A DNA stretch of 64,000 nt from Micromonospora sp. C28SCA-DRY-2. Its GTDB lineage: Bacteria; Actinomycetota; Actinomycetes; Mycobacteriales; Micromonosporaceae. This document shows positions 7,642 to 14,692 of this stretch, in pieces. Every line of letters begins with the position of its first letter. Position 1 is the first letter of the stretch. Location: contig NZ_JAUMKD010000001.1 of NCBI RefSeq assembly GCF_030519475.1, forward strand, positions 682,001 through 746,000. Reading direction: 5' to 3'. The notes beneath the pieces were generated by a model. The model worked only from the letters and a program-made list of their open reading frames with translations. It searched no databases and was not told where the DNA came from. The position numbers and the translations under genes were made by a program.

Positions 7642-9048
7642 TCAGTAGGCGCGGGCCAGGATGGCGACCAGGTCGGGCTCGTCCTCGCTGTCGGGCACCG
7701 AGCCGTCGGCGCGGACCAGGCAGCGCACCGTCACGCCCTGGCCGTTCGCCTCGGCCTCGCCCTGGACGCCGACCGCCGACCACGGCACCCGGGCCCAGCC
7801 GGTGGCCGCCGCCTCGATCGCCTCGGCGAGGGTGCTCACCTCGGTGGTCCGGGCCTGGCGGTGGGCCAGCGCCTGGTCGTGCAGCGCCTGCTGGTCGGCC
7901 TCCAGCGCGGCCAGCACCGCGCCGACCACGTCGGCCACCGGCACCGGGGACTTCGAGCCGTCCGTACGCCGGACCACCACCGCGTTGCCGGCGGCCAGGT
8001 CGCGCGGGCCGACCTCGACGCGGATCGGGTAGCCGCGCAGCTCGGCGTCGACCGCCCGGCGGCCGAACGGGGTGTCGGTGCGGTCGTCGAGCGCCACCCG
8101 GACACCGGCGTCGCGCAGGCCGTCGCGCAGCTTGGCCGCCGCCTCCCCGACGCCCTCGCCGTCCTTGACCACCATGACGTACGCCTGCACCGGCGCCAGC
8201 TTCGGCGGCACCCGCAGGCCGTTGTCGTCGCCGTGGCACATGATCAGGCCGCCGAGCATCCGGGTGGAGGTGCCCCAGGAGGTGGTCCAGGCGTGCTCCC
8301 GGCCGCCCTCGGCGGAGGAGTAGCTGATGTCGAAGGCCTTGGCGAAGTTCTGCCCCAGCTCGTGGCTGGTGCCCAGCTGGAGCGCCTTGCCGTCGCCCAT
8401 CATGCCTTCGCAGGTGTAGGTGGCGGTGGCCCCGGCGAAGCGCTCGCGGGCGGTCTTCAGGCCGACCACCACCGGGATGCCGAGCACGTTGACCATCAGG
8501 TCCTCGTACGCCTCGTGCAGGATCCGCCGGGCGTAGGCGCGGGCGTCGTCCCGGGTGGCGTGCGCGGTGTGCCCCTCCTGCCAGAGGAACTCGCTGGTGC
8601 GCAGGAAGATCCGGGGGCGTAGCTCCCAGCGGACCACGTTGGCCCACTGGTTGAGCAGCAGCGGCAGGTCCCGGTACGAGTCGATCCACTTGGCCATGAA
8701 CTCGCCGATCACCGTCTCGCTGGTGGGGCGGACCACGACCGGCTCGGCGAGCTGCTTGCCGCCACCGTGGGTGACCACCGCCAGCTCCGGCGAGAAGCCC
8801 TCGACGTGCTCGGCCTCCCGCTTGAGGTAGTTCTCCGGGATGAAGAGCGGGAAGTACGCGTTCTCCGCGCCGGCCGCCTTGATCCGGGCGTCCATCTCGG
8901 CCTGCATCCGCTCCCAGATGGCGTAGCCGGCCGGTCGGATCACCATGGTCCCCCGGACCGGGCCGTTGTCGGCCAGCTTCGCCTTGGCGATCAGGTCCTG
9001 GTACCAGCGGGGAAAGTCCTCCGCACGGGGAGTGAGCACGCGTGCCAT
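7642..9048 (-). CDS. proS: Prolyl-tRNA synthetase, archaeal/eukaryotic-like type
   Basis: A 468-aa class II aminoacyl-tRNA synthetase charging tRNA-Pro. Motif 2 is seen in NVVRWELRPRIFLRTSEFLW and motif 3 in MCHGDDNGLRVPPKLAP; the HATRDDA and CEGMMGDGKALQLGTSHELG segments are typical. It is the short type 3 (ProS3) form without the YbaK editing insert of the bacterial enzyme, and it ends in the terminal Tyr (ARAY) characteristic of that class. The ATG at 9048 gives MARVLTPRAEDFPRWY. It diverges from a tetR gene with 104 nt between them. Confidence 0.95.
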   Translation of the reverse strand: MARVLTPRAEDFPRWYQDLIAKAKLADNGPVRGTMVIRPAGYAIWERMQAEMDARIKAAGAENAYFPLFIPENYLKREAEHVEGFSPELAVVTHGGGKQLAEPVVVRPTSETVIGEFMAKWIDSYRDLPLLLNQWANVVRWELRPRIFLRTSEFLWQEGHTAHATRDDARAYARRILHEAYEDLMVNVLGIPVVVGLKTARERFAGATATYTCEGMMGDGKALQLGTSHELGQNFAKAFDISYSSAEGGREHAWTTSWGTSTRMLGGLIMCHGDDNGLRVPPKLAPVQAYVMVVKDGEGVGEAAAKLRDGLRDAGVRVALDDRTDTPFGRRAVDAELRGYPIRVEVGPRDLAAGNAVVVRRTDGSKSPVPVADVVGAVLAALEADQQALHDQALAHRQARTTEVSTLAEAIEAAATGWARVPWSAVGVQGEAEANGQGVTVRCLVRADGSVPDSEDEPDLVAILARAY

Positions 9049-9072
9049 GACCGCACATCCTATGCGCCGCCC

Positions 9073-9097
9073 GGCCGCCCGACGCGATCGGGCGGCC
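9073..9097. promoter_or_regulatory. 25-bp inverted repeat between proS and tetR
   Basis: GGCCGCCCGA and TCGGGCGGCC are perfect 10-bp arms around CGCGA. Placement in the divergent promoter region and upstream of a TetR-family gene suggests an autoregulatory operator; a plain RNA hairpin in the proS leader is the alternative. Confidence 0.5.
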
Positions 9098-9137
9098 CGC
9101 GCCACGCGCGCGCCGGGCCGGACGCCCCGCCCGGCCG

Positions 9138-9143
9138 TAGACT
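9138..9143 (+). promoter_or_regulatory. Putative -10 box of a near-leaderless tetR mRNA
   Basis: TAGACT fits the actinobacterial TANNNT -10 pattern and ends 9 nt before the tetR ATG. No Shine-Dalgarno sequence is present between them, so transcription probably starts at or within a few bases of the start codon. Confidence 0.45.
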
Positions 9144-9152
9144 TCGATCACC

Positions 9153-9764
9153 ATGAACGAGGTACGGGACGCCGGACGCCAGCGGCTGCGGGACCAGATA
9201 GTGGTCGCGGCCCGGACGCTGACCGTCGACCGGGGCTGGGACAACGTCCGGATGGGCGCGGTGGCGACCGCCGCCGGGGTGAGCCGGCAGACCGTCTACA
9301 ACGAGTTCGGCAGCAAGGCCGGGCTGGCCGAGGCGCTGGCCCGGCGCGAGGTCGACCGGTTCGTCGCCGACGTCCGGGCGGCCCTGGTCGCGCACGGCAC
9401 CGACGTGCGCGCCGGCGCGTACGCGGCGATCCGGCACACGCTGGCCGAGGCGGCCGCCAACCCGCTGATCAGAGCGATCCTGACCAGCGCGCGGGGCGGC
9501 TCCGACGAACTGCTGCCCTTCCTCACCACCCGCTCCGGGCTGGTGCTGACCGAGGCGAACGGCGCGCTGCTGGAGTGGGTCGCCACGGTGGTGCCCGGCG
9601 CCGACCGGGCCGCCCTGCGGTTCGCCGCCGACAGCGTGGTCCGCCTCGTGGTCAGCCACATCGTGCTGCCCGGCGCGCCCGTCGACCAGACCGCCCGCGC
9701 CCTGGCCGACCTGGCCGTCCACCTCTTCACCCGCGCCGCCGTCATCCCCCACCCGCCCGGCTGA
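9153..9764 (+). CDS. TetR-family transcriptional regulator
   Basis: A 203-aa DNA-binding repressor-type protein. The N-terminal helix-turn-helix (about residues 16-60) is clear: VRMGAVATAAGVSRQTVYNEFGSK. The C-terminal ligand/dimer domain is variable, so the effector is unknown. It diverges from proS, which is probably coincidental, and converges with an amidohydrolase. The inverted repeat at 9073-9097 may be its operator. The start ATG has no ribosome site but has a nearby -10 box. Confidence 0.93.
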   Translation: MNEVRDAGRQRLRDQIVVAARTLTVDRGWDNVRMGAVATAAGVSRQTVYNEFGSKAGLAEALARREVDRFVADVRAALVAHGTDVRAGAYAAIRHTLAEAAANPLIRAILTSARGGSDELLPFLTTRSGLVLTEANGALLEWVATVVPGADRAALRFAADSVVRLVVSHIVLPGAPVDQTARALADLAVHLFTRAAVIPHPPG

Positions 9765-9788
9765 GGCGGAGGTCCGCGTCCGGAACCA

Positions 9789-9806
9789 GCCGGGCGCCTG
9801 CCCGGC
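9789..9806. terminator. Hairpin between convergent tetR and amidohydrolase
   Basis: GCCGGGC / GCCCGGC, a 7-bp stem with a 4-nt loop, lies in the 57-nt gap between the two stops and can serve both directions. Confidence 0.5.
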
Positions 9807-9821
9807 ACGGGCCCGGCGGGG

Positions 9822-10901
9822 TCAGCGGACGGGGCGGCCGCGCAGGACGATGCGGCTGGGGGTACGCACCACGCGCAGGTCGACGCGGGGGTCCTCGGCG
9901 TAGACGACGAGGTCGGCCAGGCCGCCCTCGACCAGGCCGGGAAAGCCCAGCCACTCGCGGGCGCCCCAGGAGGCGGCGGCGAGCACGTCCACCGCCGGCA
10001 TGCCGGCCCGCTCGTGCAGCAGCAGCATCTCCTCGGCGGCCAGCCCGTGGTCGATGCCGCCGCCCGCGTCCGTGCCGACGTAGATGGGCACCCCGGCCTC
10101 GTGCGCGGAGCGCACCACCTCCGGGAAGCGGTCCCGCAGGGCGAGCATGTGGTCGGCGTACCCGGGGAACTTGGCCCGCGCCTGGTCGGCGATCCCGCCG
10201 AAGGTCTGAATGTTGATCATCGTGGGCACCAGCGCGGTGCCCCGCCGGGCCATCTCGTCGATCAGGTCCAGGCTCAGCCCGGTGCCGTGCTCCACCGAGT
10301 CCACCCCGGCGCGCACCATGATCTCGACGGCCGACTCCGAGAAGGTGTGCACGGCGGCGCGTACCCCGGCGGCGTGCGCGGCCTCGACCGCGGCGGTCAT
10401 GGTGGCGGCGTCCCAGGCCGGCGCCAGGTCACCGACGCCCCGGTCGATCCAGTCGCCGACCAGCTTGACCCAGCCGTTGCCGGCCCGGGCCTGCTCGGTC
10501 ACGGCGGCCGCCACCTCGGCCGCGCCGACCTCGATGCCGATGTCGCGCAGGTAGCGCTTCGGCGGGGCGACGTGCCGGCCGGCGCGGGCCAGCCGGGGCA
10601 GTTCCGGGTCGTCGTCGAGTTCCGGGTACGGGTACGGCGAGCCGGCGTCCCGGATCGCCAGCACCCCGGCGTCCCGGTCGACCCGGGCCAGCTCGCGGGC
10701 CTGGTCGAGCGAGGTGATCGGGGCGCCGCCGCGGGCGATGCCGATGTGGCAGTGCGCGTCGATCAGCCCCGGCAGCACGAAGCCGCCGTCGGCGATGGTC
10801 TGCGCGCCCGGCACCGGCTCGAAGGTGACCCGGTCGCCGACCAGCCAGATGTCGCGGACCTCGTCGTCGGGGAGCAGCACACCGCGCACATGCAGAGCCA
10901 T
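9822..10901 (-). CDS. Amidohydrolase-superfamily metal-dependent hydrolase
   Basis: A 359-aa TIM-barrel hydrolase of the imidazolonepropionase/prolidase-like branch. Metal ligands are visible in LIDAHCHIG (HxH after the first strand), a Lys in WVKLVGDW that could be carboxylated, His in AAVHTF and SVEHGTG, and the last-strand Asp in YVGTDAGGG. These support a binuclear metal site. The natural substrate (cyclic amide, dipeptide or similar) is not predictable. Start ATG 10901 has a GGTAGGA site 8 nt upstream; an in-frame GTG lies 6 nt earlier. It stands alone after the ffh terminator. Confidence 0.88.
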   Translation of the reverse strand: MALHVRGVLLPDDEVRDIWLVGDRVTFEPVPGAQTIADGGFVLPGLIDAHCHIGIARGGAPITSLDQARELARVDRDAGVLAIRDAGSPYPYPELDDDPELPRLARAGRHVAPPKRYLRDIGIEVGAAEVAAAVTEQARAGNGWVKLVGDWIDRGVGDLAPAWDAATMTAAVEAAHAAGVRAAVHTFSESAVEIMVRAGVDSVEHGTGLSLDLIDEMARRGTALVPTMINIQTFGGIADQARAKFPGYADHMLALRDRFPEVVRSAHEAGVPIYVGTDAGGGIDHGLAAEEMLLLHERAGMPAVDVLAAASWGAREWLGFPGLVEGGLADLVVYAEDPRVDLRVVRTPSRIVLRGRPVR

Positions 10902-10984
10902 GTGCACAGTCCTACCGGATCATTCCCCGCCGGGTGCGGGCAGCCCGCCCCGCCGCGCCGGCGGGCGCAGATCGACCCGGCATA

Positions 10985-11028
10985 CGGCAGGTCGCGGTCT
11001 CCGGGCTACGGGAGACCGCGACCTGCCG
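10985..11028 (-). terminator. Strong terminator after ffh
   Basis: A perfect 18-bp stem (10985-11002 with 11011-11028) around an 8-nt loop, 30 nt after the ffh stop. It is one of the strongest hairpins in the window. It insulates ffh from the amidohydrolase gene on the same strand. Confidence 0.88.
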
Positions 11029-11057
11029 CAATCCGAGTGGGTCGGGACGCCGGGCCG

Positions 11058-12614
11058 TCAGCGGGGGCGGTTGTCGCCCTTGCCGAGCTTGTTGAAGTCG
11101 ATCTTCGGCAGCTTGAAGCCCGGGGGCAGCCCCTGGCCGGCGGCCAGGTCGTTCGGGTCCATCCCCGGCGGGAGCTGCGGCATGCCGCCCGGGAAGCCGC
11201 CGGGCATCCCGGCGCCCGCTCCGGCGCGCGGCCGGTTGCCGCCCTTGGTGCCCTTGCGCTTGTTCTTCGGCGACTTGGTCGCCTTGCGCCGGCCCCCGCC
11301 GGGCAGGCCCATCATGCCGCCCATCTGCTTCATCATCTTCTGCGCGTCGGCGAAGCGGTTGAGCAGCTGGTTGACGTCCATCACGGTGACCCCGGAGCCG
11401 TTGGCGATGCGGGCCCGGCGGGAGCCGTTGATGATCTTCGGGTTGCTGCGCTCGCCCGGGGTCATCGACCGGATGATCGCGGTGACCCGGTCGAAGTGCT
11501 TGTCGTCCAGCTCGGCGAGCTGGTCCTTCATCTGCCCCATGCCCGGCATCATGGCCAGCACGTTGGCGATCGGCCCCATCCGCCGCACGGCGATGAGCTG
11601 GTCGAGGAAGTCCTCCAGGGTGAAGGTCTCGCCGCCCATCAGCTTGGCGGTCATCTTCTCCTTCTGATCGGCGTCGAAGGCCTGCTCGGCCTGCTCGATC
11701 AGGGTGAGGACGTCGCCCATGCCGAGGATCCGGCTGGCCATCCGGTCCGGGTGGAAGACGTCGAAGTCCTCCAGCTTCTCGCCGGTGGAGGCGAAGAGGA
11801 TCGGCTGGCCGGTGACCTCCCGGACCGACAGCGCGGCGCCACCGCGGGCGTCGCCGTCCAGCTTGGAGAGCACCACACCGGTGATGCCGACGCCGTCGCG
11901 GAACGCCTCCGCGGTACGGACGGCGTCCTGACCGACCATCGCGTCGATGACGAAGATGACCTCGTCCGGGTCGACCGCGTCGCGGATGTCGGCCGCCTGC
12001 TGCATCATCTCCGCGTCGATGCCGAGCCGGCCGGCGGTGTCGACGATGACGATGTCCCGGGCCGCCCGCCTGGCGTGCTCGATCGACGCCCGGGCCACCT
12101 GCACCGGGTCGCCGACCCCGTTGCCGGGCTCCGGGGCGTACACCTCGACGCCGGCCCGCCCGCCGAGCACCTGGAGCTGCCCGACCGCGTTGGGGCGCTG
12201 GAGGTCGGCGGCGACCAGCAGCGGCTGGTGCCCCTGCGCCTTGAGCCAGCGGGCCAGCTTGCCGGCGAGGGTGGTCTTACCGGAGCCCTGGAGACCGGCC
12301 AACATGATCACCGTCGGCGGCTGCTTGGCGAACTGGAGCCGCCGCCCCTCGCCGCCGAGGACGTTGATCAGCTCCTCGTTGACGATCTTGATGATCTGCT
12401 GGGCCGGGTTGAGCGCCTGGGACACCTCCGCGCCGCGCGCCCGCTCCTTGACCCGGGCGATGAAGCCCTTGACCACGGGCAGGGCGACATCCGCCTCCAG
12501 CAGCGCGAGGCGGATCTCGCGCGCGGTGGCGTCGATGTCGGCGTCGGTGAGCCGACCCTTGCCGCGGAGCTTGGTGAAGATCCCGGAGAGGCGGTCACTC
12601 AAGGTGTCAAACAC
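11058..12614 (-). CDS. ffh: Signal recognition particle protein Ffh
   Basis: A 518-aa GTPase that binds SRP RNA and signal sequences and targets nascent membrane and secreted proteins to FtsY. N domain about 1-95, G domain with the P-loop GLQGSGKTT at 107-115, DTAGRLGIDAEMM, TKLD-like SKLDGDARGG, then a Met-rich M domain (MMPGMGQMKDQL; MMKQMGGMMGLPGGG). The C-terminal 70 residues are Gly/Pro/Lys-rich. The GTG at 12614 gives MFDTLSDRLSGIF, the standard Ffh N-terminus. It is monocistronic here. Confidence 0.98.
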   Translation of the reverse strand: MFDTLSDRLSGIFTKLRGKGRLTDADIDATAREIRLALLEADVALPVVKGFIARVKERARGAEVSQALNPAQQIIKIVNEELINVLGGEGRRLQFAKQPPTVIMLAGLQGSGKTTLAGKLARWLKAQGHQPLLVAADLQRPNAVGQLQVLGGRAGVEVYAPEPGNGVGDPVQVARASIEHARRAARDIVIVDTAGRLGIDAEMMQQAADIRDAVDPDEVIFVIDAMVGQDAVRTAEAFRDGVGITGVVLSKLDGDARGGAALSVREVTGQPILFASTGEKLEDFDVFHPDRMASRILGMGDVLTLIEQAEQAFDADQKEKMTAKLMGGETFTLEDFLDQLIAVRRMGPIANVLAMMPGMGQMKDQLAELDDKHFDRVTAIIRSMTPGERSNPKIINGSRRARIANGSGVTVMDVNQLLNRFADAQKMMKQMGGMMGLPGGGRRKATKSPKNKRKGTKGGNRPRAGAGAGMPGGFPGGMPQLPPGMDPNDLAAGQGLPPGFKLPKIDFNKLGKGDNRPR

Positions 12615-12683
12615 GCGAACATCCTGTTTGTCGGGGTTCCGGCGGGTAACGGGCCGGCGGGTGCGAGACACCCGGCCACCGCT

Positions 12684-12689
12684 AGGGTA
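12684..12689 (-). promoter_or_regulatory. Candidate -10 box for ffh
   Basis: On the minus strand the sequence reads TACCCT, a TANNNT match about 70 nt upstream of the ffh GTG. The -35 is not obvious. The remainder of 12615-12783 contains only GC-rich sequence. Confidence 0.3.
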
Positions 12690-12783
12690 GCCGCCCACCA
12701 CCCCGGCCGCCGCGTCACCGCGCACTCCCGGCGATCTTGCCGGCGGCGGTCCGCCGCCCGGCCGGCGCCGGGCCGGCCGGCGG

Positions 12784-13440
12784 TCAGAGTTCGACCAGGC
12801 CGGACTGGTAGGCGTAGACCACGAGCTGGGCACGGTCGCGGGCGCCCAGCTTGACCATCGCCCGGCTGACGTGGGTACGCGCCGTCGCCGGGCTGACCAC
12901 CAGCCGGTCGGCGATCTCCGCGTTGCTGAGCCCCTCGCCGACCAGCCCGACCACCTCCCGCTCCCGGTCGGTGAGCGTGTCGAGCCGGGGGTGCGGTCGG
13001 GGCACCCGGGGCGGGCGGGCGGCGAACTCGCGCACCACCCGCCGGGTCACCGACGGCGAGAGCAGCGCCTCGCCGGCCGCCACCAGCCGGATCGCCCGCA
13101 ACAGCTCGGCCGGCCGGGTGTCCTTGGTGAGAAACCCGCTCGCCCCGTGCCGCAGCGCGTCGAAGACGTACTCGTCCAGCTCGAAGGTGGTGAGCACGAC
13201 CACCCGGGTGGCGGCCAGCCCGGGGTCGGCGACGATCCGCCGGGTGGCCTCGATGCCGTCCACGCCGGGCATCCGGACGTCCATCAGCACCACGTCCGGG
13301 CGTTCCCGCCGGGCCAGCTCCACCGCCCGCAGCCCGTCCGCCGCCTCGCCGGCCAGCGCCAGGTCGTCCTCGCTCTCCACCAGCGCGCGCAGCCCGAGCC
13401 GGACCAGGTCCTGGTCGTCGGCGATCAGTACCCGGATCAC
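12784..13440 (-). CDS. NarL/LuxR-type response regulator
   Basis: A 218-aa two-component regulator. The receiver domain (1-120) has the acidic pocket DDQ (8-10), phospho-acceptor Asp54 in VLMDVRMPG, Thr85 in VVLTTFE and Lys106 in FLTKDT. The C-terminal LuxR helix-turn-helix (about 150-210) contains LTDREREVVGLVGEGLSNAEIA and SPATARTHVSRAMVKLGARDR. It is coupled to the histidine kinase upstream (4-nt overlap), so they form one signalling pair. Targets are unknown. Confidence 0.96.
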   Translation of the reverse strand: MIRVLIADDQDLVRLGLRALVESEDDLALAGEAADGLRAVELARRERPDVVLMDVRMPGVDGIEATRRIVADPGLAATRVVVLTTFELDEYVFDALRHGASGFLTKDTRPAELLRAIRLVAAGEALLSPSVTRRVVREFAARPPRVPRPHPRLDTLTDREREVVGLVGEGLSNAEIADRLVVSPATARTHVSRAMVKLGARDRAQLVVYAYQSGLVEL

Positions 13441-14564
13441 CGGGCCGGCTCCACCGGCAGCCGGGCCGCGACCCGGAACCCGCCACCCGGACGCGGGCCG
13501 GCGGCCAGCTCGCCGCCGAGCGCGGTCACCCGCTCCCGCATGCCGGCCAGGCCGTGCCCCGCTCCCCCGCCACCGCCCACCCCCCGGTCGAGCACCTCCA
13601 CGGTCAGCGCGTCCCCGCCGTAGCCGACCGTCGCCTCCGCCTCGGCCACCCCGGCGTGCCGCAGCACGTTGGTCAGCGCCTCCTGCACCACCCGGTACGC
13701 GGCCAGGTCCACCGCCCCCGGCAGCTCGCGCGGCTCGCCGGTGACCCGCAGCGTCACGGCGAGCCCGGCGTCGGCCAGCCGCTCGCGCAGGGCGTCCAGC
13801 CGGGCCAGCCCGGGCACCGGCTCCCGCCCGCCGCCCCGGCGCACCGCGCCGAGGGTGACCCGCAGCTCGTCCAGCGCCTCCCGGCTGGTGCGGCTGATCG
13901 CGGTGAGCGCGATCTCGGCCTGCTCCGGACGCTTGCCGAGCAGGTGCAGGGCCACCTCCGCCTGCATGCTGATCGCCGCCAGGCCGTGCCCCACCACGTC
14001 GTGCACCTCCTGGGCGATGCGCAGCCGCTCCTCGTCGGCCTGCCGCCGGGCCGCCTCGGCGCGGCCCCGGGCCGTGCTCTCCCGGGTGACCCGCACCGCG
14101 ACCCCCACCGCGAACGGTACGACCACCCAGGCCGCGGCGGGAAGCGCCCCGAACCAGCCCGGTTCCGGCCCCCGGGACCAGAAGACGTGCGCCAGCAGCA
14201 CGGCCAGCGCCAGCCCGGCCGCCACGCCGGCCCGGCGCACCGGCAGCCGGACCGCCGCGGTGTAGACGGCGACCAGGAGGGCGAGCTGCACCGGCCCGTA
14301 CGGGTAACCGAGCACCAGGTAGGCCGAGGTCGCCACGGCCACCACGGCGAGCGTGGCCAGCGGGGCGGTCCGGCGCGCCACCAGGGCCAGCGCCGCCACC
14401 GCCAGCAGGGTGCGGCAGGCGACGTCGACCGGCGCGGAGCCGGGCTGGTTCGCGCCGGCCAGCGGGGTGGCGAGCAGCCCGAACGCCAGCAGCGCCAGCG
14501 CCAGGGCGGCGTCGGCGGCCACCTCCCGCCGCCGGTCCCGCTGCCGCTCCCGCATGGCGGTCAT
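13437..14564 (-). CDS. Sensor histidine kinase (HisKA_3 type)
   Basis: A 375-aa membrane kinase. Four to five hydrophobic segments fill residues about 18-160 with no large outside domain, so it probably senses the membrane or an intramembrane signal. The HisKA_3 phospho-acceptor is His188 in QEVHDVVGHGLAAIS. The ATPase part shows VVQEALTNVLRHAG (N box), EVLDRG (G1) and GHGLAGMRERV (G2). It ends overlapping the response regulator start. The ATG at 14564 is chosen; another in-frame ATG is 9 nt downstream. Confidence 0.95.
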   Translation of the reverse strand: MTAMRERQRDRRREVAADAALALALLAFGLLATPLAGANQPGSAPVDVACRTLLAVAALALVARRTAPLATLAVVAVATSAYLVLGYPYGPVQLALLVAVYTAAVRLPVRRAGVAAGLALAVLLAHVFWSRGPEPGWFGALPAAAWVVVPFAVGVAVRVTRESTARGRAEAARRQADEERLRIAQEVHDVVGHGLAAISMQAEVALHLLGKRPEQAEIALTAISRTSREALDELRVTLGAVRRGGGREPVPGLARLDALRERLADAGLAVTLRVTGEPRELPGAVDLAAYRVVQEALTNVLRHAGVAEAEATVGYGGDALTVEVLDRGVGGGGGAGHGLAGMRERVTALGGELAAGPRPGGGFRVAARLPVEPAR

Positions 14565-14692
14565 TCTGCCCCCGCCGGCACCCCTCGTCGTGCGTCCGCG
14601 GACGGCACCGCGGCTACGTTCCGGGACGTACCCGCCGGGTTCGCCGCGTCCGCCGCCAGGCGTCGTGCCCCGCCCGGCGGGCGCCGGCCGGG

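Noticed and set aside
10014..12854. Long plus-strand open frame across amidohydrolase and ffh
   Set aside because: Antisense shadow of two well-supported minus-strand genes; no recognisable domain or plausible ribosome site.
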